From an uncultured Bacteroidales bacterium (GTDB taxonomy: Bacteria; Bacteroidota; Bacteroidia; Bacteroidales; Salinivirgaceae), in the NCBI GenBank assembly GCA_937981765.1, contig CALJOM010000004.1:62001-126000 (forward strand): a stretch of 64,000 nucleotides of DNA, read 5' to 3'. The notes under the pieces are model-generated. The model had not been told where the DNA came from. It worked only from the letters and a program-made list of their open reading frames with translations, and searched no databases. Shown here piece by piece: positions 35,688 to 45,381 of the stretch (position 1 is its first letter; each line of letters opens with the position of its first letter). The position numbers and the translations under genes are program-made.

Positions 35688-36903
35688 CGTCTATTTCATA
35701 AACATTAGGATATAGGAAATCGTCGTAAGGGTAGCGTTGTTGGTGAATTTGTTTTACTCGTGAATAAAGTAGTTCTTTAAACTCGTTAATATATGTTTTT
35801 TGCTTAGCCGATATAAACAAGCAGTCGCAATGTATATTAGCAAGCCACATATTTTGAAGGTCTTGCAAAGTGAGATTTTTTCGTTCAACAGGGGTTAGGT
35901 CGTCCTCATCTTTTGGGATAAAAGTATACGCGTCGATTTTATTAAACAATACAATTGTAGGTTTATCTCCAGCACCAATGTCTGTAAGTGTTTGATTTAC
36001 AATTTTAATTTGTTCTTCATGGTTTGAGTGAGAAATATCCACCACATGTATCAATAAATCAGCTTCTCTAACTTCATCAAGCGTTGATTTGAATGATTCT
36101 ATAAGATGGGTTGGTAGTTTTCGAATAAAACCAACGGTATCCGACAATAAAAACGGAAGGTTATGGATTACAACCTTTCGAACTGTAGTATCAAGAGTAG
36201 CAAAAAGTTTATTTTCAGCAAAAAGGTTTGATTTACTTATGAGGTTCATTATAGTCGACTTTCCTACATTGGTATAGCCGACCAAAGCAACCCGAACCAA
36301 TTTTCCACGATGTTGCCGTTGCGTTTCCATTTGTCGGTCAATTTTTGCTAACTGTTCTTTACAACGGGCAATTTTTTCGCGGATAATTCGACGGTCAGTT
36401 TCAATTTCAGTTTCTCCAGGGCCCCTTAATCCAATACCTCCTCTTTGCCTCTCTAAGTGGGTCCACATTCTGGTTAGCCGTGGTAATAAATAAGTATACT
36501 GTGCCAGTTCAACCTGCACCTTAGCATACGAGGTTTTAGCTCGTTGAGCAAAAATATCGAGAATTAAATTTGTTCTGTCAAGAATTCGAATGTTAAGGGT
36601 TTTCTCAATATTTCGTAGTTGCGATGGGGAGAGTTCATCATCAAATATTGCTAAATTGATTTTATTGTCTTTGACAAACAGTCGAATTTCTTCAAGCTTT
36701 CCTGAACCAACAAACGTACGTGGATTGGGTGTCTCAATTTTTTGGGTAAACCTTTTAATAATCTGAACACCAGCAGTATAGGATAAAAATTCAAGTTCAT
36801 CCAAATATTCTTTAACTGCTTTTTCATCCTGAAACTCGGAAATAACACCTACAATTACGGCTCTATATTCAGTTTTGCGAATGGATTCTATCATACTTCT
36901 CAC
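35671..36903 (-). CDS. hflX: GTPase HflX
   Basis: A ribosome-associated GTPase that binds 50S and splits or rescues stalled ribosomes. The N-terminal HflX domain carries GSGKLEEIR and a DDELSPSQLRNIEK stretch. A helical linker follows with RRGGIGLRGPGETEIETDRR near 160, the classic HflX signature. The G domain then shows G1 GYTNVGKST, G3 DTVGFIRKLP and G4 NKID. At 410 residues it is standard. It is the first gene of a unit that continues into the TPR gene, and it lies just after the tonB terminator. Confidence 0.95.
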   Translation of the reverse strand: MRSMIESIRKTEYRAVIVGVISEFQDEKAVKEYLDELEFLSYTAGVQIIKRFTQKIETPNPRTFVGSGKLEEIRLFVKDNKINLAIFDDELSPSQLRNIEKTLNIRILDRTNLILDIFAQRAKTSYAKVQVELAQYTYLLPRLTRMWTHLERQRGGIGLRGPGETEIETDRRIIREKIARCKEQLAKIDRQMETQRQHRGKLVRVALVGYTNVGKSTIMNLISKSNLFAENKLFATLDTTVRKVVIHNLPFLLSDTVGFIRKLPTHLIESFKSTLDEVREADLLIHVVDISHSNHEEQIKIVNQTLTDIGAGDKPTIVLFNKIDAYTFIPKDEDDLTPVERKNLTLQDLQNMWLANIHCDCLFISAKQKTYINEFKELLYSRVKQIHQQRYPYDDFLYPNVYEIDDDNES

Positions 36904-36910
36904 TAAATAT

Positions 36911-36947
36911 TGAATAAAAAACTCCGAACAGGTGCGGTTCGGAGTTT
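36911..36947 (-). terminator. Rho-independent terminator after tonB
   Basis: AACTCCGAA (36920-36928) pairs with TTCGGAGTT (36938-36946) around a nine-base loop. On the minus strand it is followed by TTTTTATT. It sits 25 bases past the tonB stop and before hflX. Confidence 0.75.
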
Positions 36948-36971
36948 ATAGAAAATTTTTATTGAAAAGTG

Positions 36972-37661
36972 CTACTGTAACTGGAAATTAATGGGCAAAT
37001 TATATTGCACATACACTGGTTTACCTCTCTGTTTTCCGGGTTTCCACGGTGGCATATTTTCAACCACTCGTATTGCCTCGGCATCTAAAGCGGGATCGAC
37101 TCCACGAACAACTTTTATTCGAGTAACTTTACCGTTTGGGTCAACAACGAAACTAACGAAAACTTTCCCTTGAATACCGTTTTCTTTGGCAATTTGGGGA
37201 TACTTAATATTGTTTCGCAGATATTCCATTAATTTGGTCATTCCACCCGGAAATTCAGGTTGCTCTTCAACAACTAAGAAAATTTCTGGTTCCTCAACAA
37301 CCTCTTCTTCTTTAACTTGCACAATGTCTCTTTGACTAATACGGGTATCTTCGGTTGCTTCGGTTGAGAAATCGATATTAGTTTCCTGCTGGTTATCCTC
37401 CACAATCGTTAATTGCTCTATTACCAATTCTTGTGGTGGTGGAGGTGGTGGCGGTGGTTCTGGTAGTTGCTCGCGCTCTGTTGCAATCATCTCCTCCTCA
37501 AGATTTACGGCAACAACAACACCTAGGGAATCAATCTTTTTCTCTGAGGTTGTCCAATTAAAGGCAACCAGCATTAATCCTAAAACAACGGCTAATCCGA
37601 TCTGTGTGTAGGTAGTTCTATGCCGTTCTAGGTCTGCTTGTGGATTTTTCTTAATTTCCAT
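36972..37661 (-). CDS. TonB-family energy transducer
   Basis: A 229-residue TonB-like protein that couples the inner-membrane proton motive force to outer-membrane transporters. One membrane helix lies at about 21-38 (QIGLAVVLGLMLVAFNW). A proline stretch at 68-76 is followed by acidic periplasmic linker sequence and the C-terminal TonB domain with YPQIAKENGIQGKVFVSF, VVDPNGKV and ENMPPWKPGKQRGKPV, typical of Bacteroidota. No ExbB/ExbD or receptor gene is adjacent, so its partners lie elsewhere. It is ended by the hairpin at 36920-36946. Confidence 0.93.
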   Translation of the reverse strand: MEIKKNPQADLERHRTTYTQIGLAVVLGLMLVAFNWTTSEKKIDSLGVVVAVNLEEEMIATEREQLPEPPPPPPPPQELVIEQLTIVEDNQQETNIDFSTEATEDTRISQRDIVQVKEEEVVEEPEIFLVVEEQPEFPGGMTKLMEYLRNNIKYPQIAKENGIQGKVFVSFVVDPNGKVTRIKVVRGVDPALDAEAIRVVENMPPWKPGKQRGKPVYVQYNLPINFQLQ

Positions 37662-37760
37662 CGTATTGAATTTTCGCGTAAAGTTAAACAGTCCGGATTA
37701 AATATCAAAATGTAAACCTCAATTTTGTACATTATGTATACGATTTCGACAAAATTTTGT

Positions 37761-39398
37761 TTACGATTCGGGTATAAATAAGTTTACGAATTGGAATTTT
37801 TCAACATCAAAGAGCCCCTTGTCGGATATTTTAATTTTTGGAATAACTAAGAGACTCATGAACGATAGCGTCATTATAGGTGACGATAGGGTACAGCCCT
37901 TGTCAGAAATCAATTTTTGAAGAGTTTCATATTTCTGTCCAATTGATTTTGCGTCTTCAAAACTCATAAGTCCAGCTATTGGTAAGGGAATGTGTACTGA
38001 TGTTTCCTGGTCGGTGAAACATATACCACCTTTTGATTCAATAACTTTATTAATAGCGGTTACAATGTCGGTGTCCGTGACCCCAACGGCAACAATGTTA
38101 TGGCTATCGTGAGATATGGTTGTTGCGATAGCCCCGGATTTAATGCCAAACCCTTTGATAAAACCAACCGCAGGTTTAGGATTATTTTTATATCGATTTA
38201 AAACTACAATTTTTAATAAGTCTGTGTTAATGTCTGATAGGCAAAAGCCATCCTGAATGCGTGGTTTATCTATGATTTTATCTGTATAAATTTGTTTATC
38301 AATGCATTGAATTGCGTTAATTAAACTCGACTCGGCCCTTACAGCAACATCGTTGATAGTTATGGGTGAGGCATTAAAATAATTAATCGGAAAAACATTG
38401 CTATCGTATTCATGACAGAAAGAATTAATTCCATCGAACGCGAGATTTCCGTCAACCCATGTTTGAATGACATTCATAGAATATAAGTTGTCAACTACTA
38501 TAAAGTCGGCCGGATCTCCTTTGCGGAGTAAACCAACATTTAATTTGTAATGTGCCACAGGATTTATGGTTAATGCCTGAAGAATATTCCAAAAATCAAG
38601 ACCTTTATCACGACCAATAGGAATAAACCGGTTGAGATATTGCGAAGTTAGGCTTTCAGGATGACAATCATCGGTACAAATCATTACATGGTCTGGGTGT
38701 AAATCTATTAAGGGAAACAAGGCGTTAAAATTTTGTGAAGCAGAGCCTTCTCGAATTAATATTTTCATTCCAAGATTTAATTTTTCTTCCGCTTCTAATA
38801 GTGTAGTACACTCGTGGTCGGTTTCTATTCCCGAACGGACATATTCCTCAAGTGCAGCTCCAGTCAACATTGGTGCGTGGCCGTCAATTGGCAACCCACG
38901 TTCCGTTGCAGCATGTATTTTTTTCATAACGAAAGAATCTTTTTGAACTACACCTGGGAAATTCATAACTTCAGCAAGGAACTTCAGGTTCAGGTTATCG
39001 AATAAATACTCTATATCATGCCCATCTAAAGAGGCTCCTGAGGAATCAAAAGGAGTTGCCGGAACACAAGATGGAGCGCCAAAATAAAACTTAAAGGGAA
39101 TGTTTTTGGCATCATCAACCATAAACCTTACTCCATCAATACCGCAGACGTTAGCAATTTCATGGGGATCAGCCACGGCAGCCACAACTCCAAAACGAAC
39201 TGCCTCCTGAGCAAACCGAGCCGGTGAAACCATTGAACTTTCAACGTGAACGTGGGAATCGATTAGCCCCGGAAGAATATACACCCCGCTCACATCTTCA
39301 GAAGGCTGTATATCAACAATTTTACCATTGTTTATATAAAGTCTTCCTTTATATATTGTTCGGCGCAACACATCGACAATATTACCACTTATTACCAT
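37761..39398 (-). CDS. ade: Adenine deaminase
   Basis: A metal-dependent amidohydrolase that deaminates adenine to hypoxanthine. The 545-residue sequence shows the amidohydrolase opening GLIDSHVHVESSMVSP (residues about 45-60), HEIANVCG, EVMNFPGVV, the DGHAP histidine and the CTDDCHPE metal-ligand box, then DPADF(I)VVDNLYS and a C-terminal domain ending in the Ade-type KGGICFTD and LPLPIAGLMS motifs. It is read leftwards away from the CACGTG palindromes that separate it from mnmG. Confidence 0.94.
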   Translation of the reverse strand: MVISGNIVDVLRRTIYKGRLYINNGKIVDIQPSEDVSGVYILPGLIDSHVHVESSMVSPARFAQEAVRFGVVAAVADPHEIANVCGIDGVRFMVDDAKNIPFKFYFGAPSCVPATPFDSSGASLDGHDIEYLFDNLNLKFLAEVMNFPGVVQKDSFVMKKIHAATERGLPIDGHAPMLTGAALEEYVRSGIETDHECTTLLEAEEKLNLGMKILIREGSASQNFNALFPLIDLHPDHVMICTDDCHPESLTSQYLNRFIPIGRDKGLDFWNILQALTINPVAHYKLNVGLLRKGDPADFIVVDNLYSMNVIQTWVDGNLAFDGINSFCHEYDSNVFPINYFNASPITINDVAVRAESSLINAIQCIDKQIYTDKIIDKPRIQDGFCLSDINTDLLKIVVLNRYKNNPKPAVGFIKGFGIKSGAIATTISHDSHNIVAVGVTDTDIVTAINKVIESKGGICFTDQETSVHIPLPIAGLMSFEDAKSIGQKYETLQKLISDKGCTLSSPIMTLSFMSLLVIPKIKISDKGLFDVEKFQFVNLFIPES

Positions 39399-39413
39399 AA
39401 TGTAAAAATTTTT

Positions 39414-39427
39414 GCTCCACGTGGAGC
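39414..39427. repeat. CACGTG-centred palindrome, copy 1 (parS-like)
   Basis: GCTCCACGTGGAGC is a perfect 14-bp palindrome. It differs from the widespread ParB site TGTTCCACGTGGAACA by one T-to-C change per half-site. Its centre is exactly 40 bp from that of copy 2. It lies between the ade start and the mnmG stop. A role as ParB site is inferred. Confidence 0.5.
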
Positions 39428-39450
39428 GTTAAAAAAAATAATCAAAATTT

Positions 39451-39470
39451 CGTGCTCCACGTGGAGCACG
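39451..39470. repeat. CACGTG-centred palindrome, copy 2 (parS-like)
   Basis: CGTGCTCCACGTGGAGCACG is a perfect 20-bp palindrome containing the same core as copy 1. It is 7 bases past the mnmG stop, so a terminator role for mnmG is a rival reading, but the T-run after it on the minus strand starts only 13 or more bases later, and it has no spare loop. Confidence 0.5.
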
Positions 39471-39476
39471 GTTTAA

Positions 39477-41327
39477 CTAACGACCTAAAACCATAAGAAT
39501 AACAGCGATATCGCTTGGATTGACCCCACTAATGCTGATAGCCTCGCCAATGGTTTTTGGCCTAAACCTGCTTAACTTTTGTCTAGCCTCAGTACTAAGA
39601 TTATGTAATTCGTAGTAGTTTATAGTTTCAGGTATTACTAAGTTGTTTAAACGAATTATCTTTTCTGCCTCAAGTTTTTCCTTTTCTATATATCCTGCAT
39701 ACTTAACCCTCACATCGACTGCCTCATAAAACTCTTGCCTACGAAATTCTTCCGGTAAGGCAAAAGAAATGTCTCTTGTGGAAACCTCCGGCCGTAAAAG
39801 TATTTTAAGTAACTTCGTTTTTTGCGTAATTTCTGATGATTGTTTTAATCGTAAAAAATTATTTATTTCCTCAGGACTAATGGAAAAATCAGAAATATAC
39901 TCAATTATTTTTCCGATAGTATTATATTTCTCCTGAAAGGATTTATACCGAAGATTATCAACTAGCCCTATTCTATGACCAATCGGTGTTAAACGTTCGT
40001 CAGCATTATCCTGGCGTAATAAAATCCGAAATTCTGCCCGACTTGTAAACATTCTATATGGTTCAAGTACGCCTTTAGTAACAAGGTCATCAATTAGAAC
40101 TCCAATATAAGCCTCGTTACGTTGTAAAACAAGAGGTTCCTTTCCTAAAACCTTCATCGCTGCATTTATTCCAGCCATTAAACCTTGTGCAGCCGCTTCT
40201 TCGTAGCCGGTTGTACCATTAATCTGTCCAGCAAAAAATAGTCCTGAAATGATTTTGGTTTCTAATGTGTGGAATAATTGTCGAGGATCAAAAAAATCAT
40301 ATTCAATAGCGTATCCAGGCCTAAAAATATGAACATTTTTAAATCCTGGTATGTGTTTTAAGGCTTTTAATTGTGTCTCCCAAGGTAAGCTACTGCTAAA
40401 ACCATTTAAATAGTATTCAGTGGTATTCCAACCTTCAGGTTCAAGAAATAACAGATGTTTTTCTTTTTCAGGAAAGGTTTTTATTTTATCTTCAATGGAA
40501 GGACAATATCTTGGTCCAATGCCTTGGATTGTTCCGTTAAATAAGGGTGACTTAACAAATCCCTCTTTTAAAATATTATGTACTATTTCGTTTGTATAAA
40601 CAATCCAGCAACTTAGCTGCCTATCGGGTGGTGAAAAATGATTAAGGTAGCTAAATTGCTGCGGTGGGGTGTCACCTTTTTGCTCAATAAATTTTGAGAA
40701 GTCTAATGAGCGAGAATCGATCCTAACAGGGGTTCCAGTTTTTAGTTTTCCAACGGTAAATCCGTACGATTTTAGCTGAGTAGAAAGTGTTGAATTATTT
40801 CTATCACACATCCTACCGCCTATTAATTGTGTTTCGCCTATATGGATTTTACCGTTAAGAAATGTACCGGCAGTTAAAATCACAGCTTTTGCTTTAAAAA
40901 TAAATCCTATTTGGGTCTTAACTCCTGAAATAGAATTGTTATCTATAATTAACTCAACAACATCATCTTGAAACATATACAAATTTTGTGAGCTTTCTAA
41001 GGTAGTTCGCCAATATTTAGAATACAAGCTACGATCAGATTGAACTCTGGGAGACCAAACAGCTGGTCCCTTACTTTTGTTGAGCATTCGAAACTGTACT
41101 GCGCTCCTGTCGGCAATAATCCCCATCATGCCACCCATAGCATCAATCTCACGTACAATTTGTCCTTTTGCAACACCTCCTATGGCAGGATTGCAACTCA
41201 TAGCTGCAATTTTTTCCAAATCATGCGTTATTAATAGGGTTTTCATTCCTAATTTAGCCAAAGCGTGTGAAGCTTCACAACCTGCATGTCCTGCACCTAC
41301 AACAATAACATCAAATTGAAAATCCAT
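39477..41327 (-). CDS. mnmG: tRNA uridine-5-carboxymethylaminomethyl modification enzyme MnmG (GidA)
   Basis: With MnmE it installs the 5-carboxymethylaminomethyl group at the wobble uridine of several tRNAs, using FAD and folate. The 616-residue protein opens with [12 protein letters not shown], the FAD dinucleotide site, then [15 protein letters not shown] and a GRMCDR motif, and near residue 270 [11 protein letters not shown], the conserved MnmG/TrmFO-type cysteine motif. [17 protein letters not shown] follows at about 434, and the C-terminus has [12 protein letters not shown]. It is near the candidate origin, as gidA often is in other bacteria. Confidence 0.97.
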   Translation of the reverse strand: MDFQFDVIVVGAGHAGCEASHALAKLGMKTLLITHDLEKIAAMSCNPAIGGVAKGQIVREIDAMGGMMGIIADRSAVQFRMLNKSKGPAVWSPRVQSDRSLYSKYWRTTLESSQNLYMFQDDVVELIIDNNSISGVKTQIGFIFKAKAVILTAGTFLNGKIHIGETQLIGGRMCDRNNSTLSTQLKSYGFTVGKLKTGTPVRIDSRSLDFSKFIEQKGDTPPQQFSYLNHFSPPDRQLSCWIVYTNEIVHNILKEGFVKSPLFNGTIQGIGPRYCPSIEDKIKTFPEKEKHLLFLEPEGWNTTEYYLNGFSSSLPWETQLKALKHIPGFKNVHIFRPGYAIEYDFFDPRQLFHTLETKIISGLFFAGQINGTTGYEEAAAQGLMAGINAAMKVLGKEPLVLQRNEAYIGVLIDDLVTKGVLEPYRMFTSRAEFRILLRQDNADERLTPIGHRIGLVDNLRYKSFQEKYNTIGKIIEYISDFSISPEEINNFLRLKQSSEITQKTKLLKILLRPEVSTRDISFALPEEFRRQEFYEAVDVRVKYAGYIEKEKLEAEKIIRLNNLVIPETINYYELHNLSTEARQKLSRFRPKTIGEAISISGVNPSDIAVILMVLGR

Positions 41328-41344
41328 TTTTTCTATAATTATTT

Positions 41345-41758
41345 CTACAGAGAGAGGTAATAATTTTCCTTATCAGCCATATTTTTACGTTGGATTCTAG
41401 TAGAATCATCTAGACCTACTAAGTGAAGGCACCCGTGAATTATTACTCTCTTTAATTCCTCAAAAATTGTACAATTATAAATTTTTGAATTTTCAATTAT
41501 GCGATCAACACTAATGTACAGATCTCCTGATATTTTAAACGATGAATTGTAATTAAAGGTAATAATATCAGTATAATAATCATGTTTAAGAAATGTTTGG
41601 TTAACATTTAATAGCTGTTCATCCGAGACTATTATAATGTTTATCTGCCCCGTTTTAAATCCATGATCTATAGCTATTAAGTTTATAATTTTTCGGCAGG
41701 AATTTTTAAATCCTCTTGGCAGTTTAAACCTTTCTATCTCAAGAAAAAAATAGACCAT
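41345..41758 (-). CDS. ybeY: Endoribonuclease YbeY (rRNA maturation factor)
   Basis: A metal-dependent ribonuclease needed for 16S rRNA 3'-end maturation and ribosome quality control. The 137-residue sequence carries the motif [12 protein letters not shown] with two histidines in place. The third position, His in the proteobacterial HGxLHLxGxDH, is Asp here; several Bacteroidota homologues differ at this place as I recall. [10 protein letters not shown] is the usual preceding strand. It sits between the ATPase gene (1 base overlap) and mnmG (17-base gap), a tight operon. Confidence 0.9.
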   Translation of the reverse strand: MVYFFLEIERFKLPRGFKNSCRKIINLIAIDHGFKTGQINIIIVSDEQLLNVNQTFLKHDYYTDIITFNYNSSFKISGDLYISVDRIIENSKIYNCTIFEELKRVIIHGCLHLVGLDDSTRIQRKNMADKENYYLSL

Positions 41759-42174
41759 TATACAAACTCGCGATATTTTTCAGGGTAAAAACTTAATATG
41801 AAAGAACGATTTTCGTAATTATATTCAAATCTATCAGTAAGTTTTTTCATTAAAAAAATTCCGCGTCCGTGAGGATTTTCAATATTTTCAGATTTAGTTG
41901 GATCAGGAATTGAAGAAATATCAAAACCTTCTCCTTCATCTCTAATGATAAATTTAATTATTTCACGACTTGCCTCTATTTCAATTATTACAATCTTGTT
42001 GATGTCTCTCTTATTTCCGTGAATTATGCAATTGGTAACAGCTTCCAAAACTGAAATTAATATATTTCCATGCAATTCTTTACCACCGAATATATGATCG
42101 CAGATTTCTTCAACCAGTTTCTCAACAATAGCTATATTTTTGATTTCGCTATTTATATGAATACGTCTATACAT
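41758..42174 (-). CDS. Anti-sigma-factor-type ATP-binding protein (RsbW-like)
   Basis: A 138-residue stand-alone HATPase_c_2 domain. The N-box is in EAVTNCIIHGNK, the G1 box DEGEGFDISSIPDP, the G2 box NPHGRGIFLMKKL. Such proteins are serine kinases that bind sigma factors or STAS anti-anti-sigma proteins. No STAS or sigma gene is nearby; in Bacteroidota such an ATPase is commonly found in this same cluster, so the target is unknown. Its start is 2 bases after the DUF4175 stop, which implies translational coupling. Confidence 0.85.
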   Translation of the reverse strand: MYRRIHINSEIKNIAIVEKLVEEICDHIFGGKELHGNILISVLEAVTNCIIHGNKRDINKIVIIEIEASREIIKFIIRDEGEGFDISSIPDPTKSENIENPHGRGIFLMKKLTDRFEYNYENRSFILSFYPEKYREFV

Positions 42175-42175
42175 G

Positions 42176-45100
42176 TTATTTGTGACCCGAATTTATATAA
42201 TATTGATACAAATCTAAATAATATTTTGACAAATTTAGCATTCGCAAATTTAGATTATCATCAAAACTACGTGTCTTTGAAGAATCAAGATTACGAAAAT
42301 CAATACTCCTAACAAATTCCTTTTTATTCTCTTTTGATTCGCGTTTTTCCTCAAATTTGCGTTCTTTCTCGGCTTTTTCAGATTCTAATAACCTAGTTAT
42401 TATTCTTTCATGACGCAAAATAGTTTCATTGGATATGCGTTTATTTAATATATCTTGTATATTTTCTTCAATTAATCGCTGTGCTTCTTTAATCATTTCA
42501 CTAGCTTGACTTCCCACATTTCCGGAATTTAAAATTTGCTGAAGAAGAGAATTAAGCATCTCTTGACGAGATAAAAATTGTCCCATCTGTTCACTCAACA
42601 TAGATCCATCTTTAGCATTTTTTAATTGATTTAACATGTTCTTAAGAGACTGTTTTAAATTTCCTTGTTCCTTAGCTATATCAGACGTAGATGGTTTAGA
42701 TTTTCCAGGCCTGGGACAACCACCTCCATTGCCGGATGAGTTAAGTTCTTGTTCAGATCGTTGAATTGCTTCATCAATATATAGTAAGAGATTGTTAAAA
42801 TGGGATAGTAATTTTTGGTCTATTACAACAGTTGATAAAGGATTTTCGAGATTCCAATTGGTACTTATTTCCTTTTTATATGATTCTATATACTTTAAAT
42901 CATCCTCTATAATTTTTCCTAAAAAGACATTTCGTGATGATAGAGAAATCAAACTATCATAGATTATATTCCATTGCTCAAAAACTAATCGTTGATTAAT
43001 TAGTAAATTTTTATTGTTTTTAGTAACGTTGTATTTAACTCCATATGTAATATTATCTTCTTGAGCAAAACTTAATTTTAGCAAATTTGACCTTAGTTGG
43101 CGCAGATTTTCCAAGTCCTCAGCCTGCATGCTATTTTGGTTCATTTGAAAGTCAGTATCAATCATTTTCGATAGTTCTTTCACCCTTTTGGAGTTCTCAT
43201 AATTATCTTTCGTGTTGTTTTTATCATTGTTGTTTTTATTTAATTCTCGTAAAATATCTCTTTTATTTTCATCAAAGCTGTTAATTTTAAATGGTTTTTT
43301 TAATTCCTTATTTTTTTCAAGAATTTCATTATGTTTTTCAATTGTATTTATTATTTTTTCTTCTATTTTTTCTCGTTCTTCTTCCTTTTTTGCATCAGCA
43401 AGATCGGTGGCAAATTGATCTAAATTTTGGGTTATTCGTTGAATACTATTCTCAATTTCAAACCTTTTTAGTAATTCTAAATTTCTATCCAATAACTTTT
43501 GTAATTGTTCAGCTGAAATTATCTTCTCATTTTTTTCAGGAACCTTATGTAATATATCACGCTTTAATTCAGCAATATTTTTTATCAGTTCACTAAGTTC
43601 ATTGTCCATTAGTTTTTCAAAAAGATTTAAAATTTCTTCATTTTTCTTCCGTATATCATCAGAAACTAAATCTGTAAACTTATTTAAATTTTTCAATTGC
43701 TGGCTTAAACTTAAAATTTGTTGCATAACCATCTGAAATTCCTTGTAGTTTTGAACTAAAGATTCGTTAAGTTGCTTTTTTTCCCATTCAGTTAAAATTT
43801 GCGTTTTACTTCGATTTTCAAGATTTTTTCGCTCTACATTTAATTGATTTATAAGATCAATACTAAGTTTAAGTTTATCTTTTAATTCATTTGTAACGTA
43901 CGTTGTTTGATTATCAATAAAATCCTTTGTAGGTAAACTAAATTCAAACATTTCACTCCTAGTTGATTTATACCCATTAAATGAATCATTGTCGCGTACT
44001 TCGAAATAAATTTTTATTTTCTCTGTAGAATTGTTTTTTAAAAAATCGAAAATATCAAATTGGTAAAAGAAATTTTGAATAACAGTATTCTTAGCTATCG
44101 GCAAATTATAGACATTTTGATTTCCATTAATATCAACGATTAAAGAAAGAGACGTGAAACCGTAATCATCAGAGATTTTACCCGTGAACAGAATTGGTTT
44201 TGTAAGGTTGATCTCTGCATTATCAGAAGTTACAAAAATTTCAGGATACAAATCTTTCTTAACTGTAGCTAAATAAGAATATAAATCACGGTTAGAAATT
44301 GAGTCAGAAATCAAAGAAATTTGATATTGAATACTTTCGTTAGAATTAAAGGCAAGGGTTGAAATGTTATTTTCAATAGGTAAAAATACGGTATCGTTTG
44401 GTAATACAAAGTAGCATTTTTTTGAATTTATTGTCTTAATAAAAAATTCAATCTTACTATTTTCAGGAAAAATAAAGTTGCCATTTCCAACAACGGTGAA
44501 AGGTTCTAAATCTGTATATTTTGGAGGATATACATTAACATGCAATTCGATAAGTTTAGGAATTCGTTGAACAATAATAGATTTATAAGCTCCTTCATTT
44601 AAAAAATCGTGAACATAAAATTTAAGGTTATTACGTACGTTTTCAAAAGTGTAAGTCCAAAGTGTGTCGTTAACTTTTTGAGCACGATAGTCAGCATTAC
44701 CGTATCTTACAAATACTTGTGATGGAGTATAAACGCCTTTAACTGAAATTTGCAGGTTAAAATTTTCTCCTTCTAAAACTGTGTAGAATGGGTTTAGGTA
44801 ATAAAAATTCAATACATTATACGAAATTTTCCTAAGTGGAAATAATATTCTTTGTTGAGCAATTCGAAGTTTTTGATTGAAGGTAAGAGGAATAAATATT
44901 ACAACAAATATTAAAACAATATAAAACTTAAGTTTATTAAACCGAAAGTATTTTGGTATAATTGATTTTACCGGAATACCATTGAAAGTGGCAACATAAT
45001 TATTTAATGCATTAAGAACTATTTCGGGCTTAAGATCAAAATTTTGAAGTTCTAGGTAGTTGAGAGCTTTATCTTCAATCTCTTCCTTAGAAATCAATTT

Positions 45101-45379
45101 TTTTGCAATTTCATAATCTGAATAACCCTTTACTAATTGAAAATACCGTAAAATATTAATAATAAAATATTTATATACATAATATAAAGCGATAGATATT
45201 AACAATATAAAATTACAAACACGTAACAATAAAGAAAACTCAAATATTATATCGACTAAGGATATAAGAAAAAATGGAATAACCACGTAAAGTGACAGGA
45301 AGAAAAAGCCCAATAACAATTGGTTATAAAACGTAAAAAACCTGTATTTTGATATGATTATTTCTACATTATTCCTCAT
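42176..45379 (-). CDS. DUF4175 family membrane protein
   Basis: About 1,067 residues from ATG 45379. The earlier ATG at 45403 would overlap envC by 22 bases; the preferred one starts right after its TAG. The N-terminus has three membrane helices (about 17-38, 45-65 and, after a cytoplasmic stretch, 140-160). A periplasmic region with repeated beta domains follows, and the last half is a long coiled coil rich in K, E and N, with a GNGGGCPRPGKS glycine patch near 890. The layout fits the DUF4175 family of Bacteroidota, whose function is unknown. The position with EnvC, YbeY and MnmG suggests an envelope or cell-division job. Confidence 0.82.
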   Translation of the reverse strand: MRNNVEIIISKYRFFTFYNQLLLGFFFLSLYVVIPFFLISLVDIIFEFSLLLRVCNFILLISIALYYVYKYFIINILRYFQLVKGYSDYEIAKKLISKEEIEDKALNYLELQNFDLKPEIVLNALNNYVATFNGIPVKSIIPKYFRFNKLKFYIVLIFVVIFIPLTFNQKLRIAQQRILFPLRKISYNVLNFYYLNPFYTVLEGENFNLQISVKGVYTPSQVFVRYGNADYRAQKVNDTLWTYTFENVRNNLKFYVHDFLNEGAYKSIIVQRIPKLIELHVNVYPPKYTDLEPFTVVGNGNFIFPENSKIEFFIKTINSKKCYFVLPNDTVFLPIENNISTLAFNSNESIQYQISLISDSISNRDLYSYLATVKKDLYPEIFVTSDNAEINLTKPILFTGKISDDYGFTSLSLIVDINGNQNVYNLPIAKNTVIQNFFYQFDIFDFLKNNSTEKIKIYFEVRDNDSFNGYKSTRSEMFEFSLPTKDFIDNQTTYVTNELKDKLKLSIDLINQLNVERKNLENRSKTQILTEWEKKQLNESLVQNYKEFQMVMQQILSLSQQLKNLNKFTDLVSDDIRKKNEEILNLFEKLMDNELSELIKNIAELKRDILHKVPEKNEKIISAEQLQKLLDRNLELLKRFEIENSIQRITQNLDQFATDLADAKKEEEREKIEEKIINTIEKHNEILEKNKELKKPFKINSFDENKRDILRELNKNNNDKNNTKDNYENSKRVKELSKMIDTDFQMNQNSMQAEDLENLRQLRSNLLKLSFAQEDNITYGVKYNVTKNNKNLLINQRLVFEQWNIIYDSLISLSSRNVFLGKIIEDDLKYIESYKKEISTNWNLENPLSTVVIDQKLLSHFNNLLLYIDEAIQRSEQELNSSGNGGGCPRPGKSKPSTSDIAKEQGNLKQSLKNMLNQLKNAKDGSMLSEQMGQFLSRQEMLNSLLQQILNSGNVGSQASEMIKEAQRLIEENIQDILNKRISNETILRHERIITRLLESEKAEKERKFEEKRESKENKKEFVRSIDFRNLDSSKTRSFDDNLNLRMLNLSKYYLDLYQYYINSGHK

Positions 45380-45381
45380 TT

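Noticed and set aside
41345-41758. Asp in place of the third zinc histidine of YbeY
   Set aside because: As I recall, Bacteroidota YbeY proteins commonly vary here, so it is not considered a broken gene.
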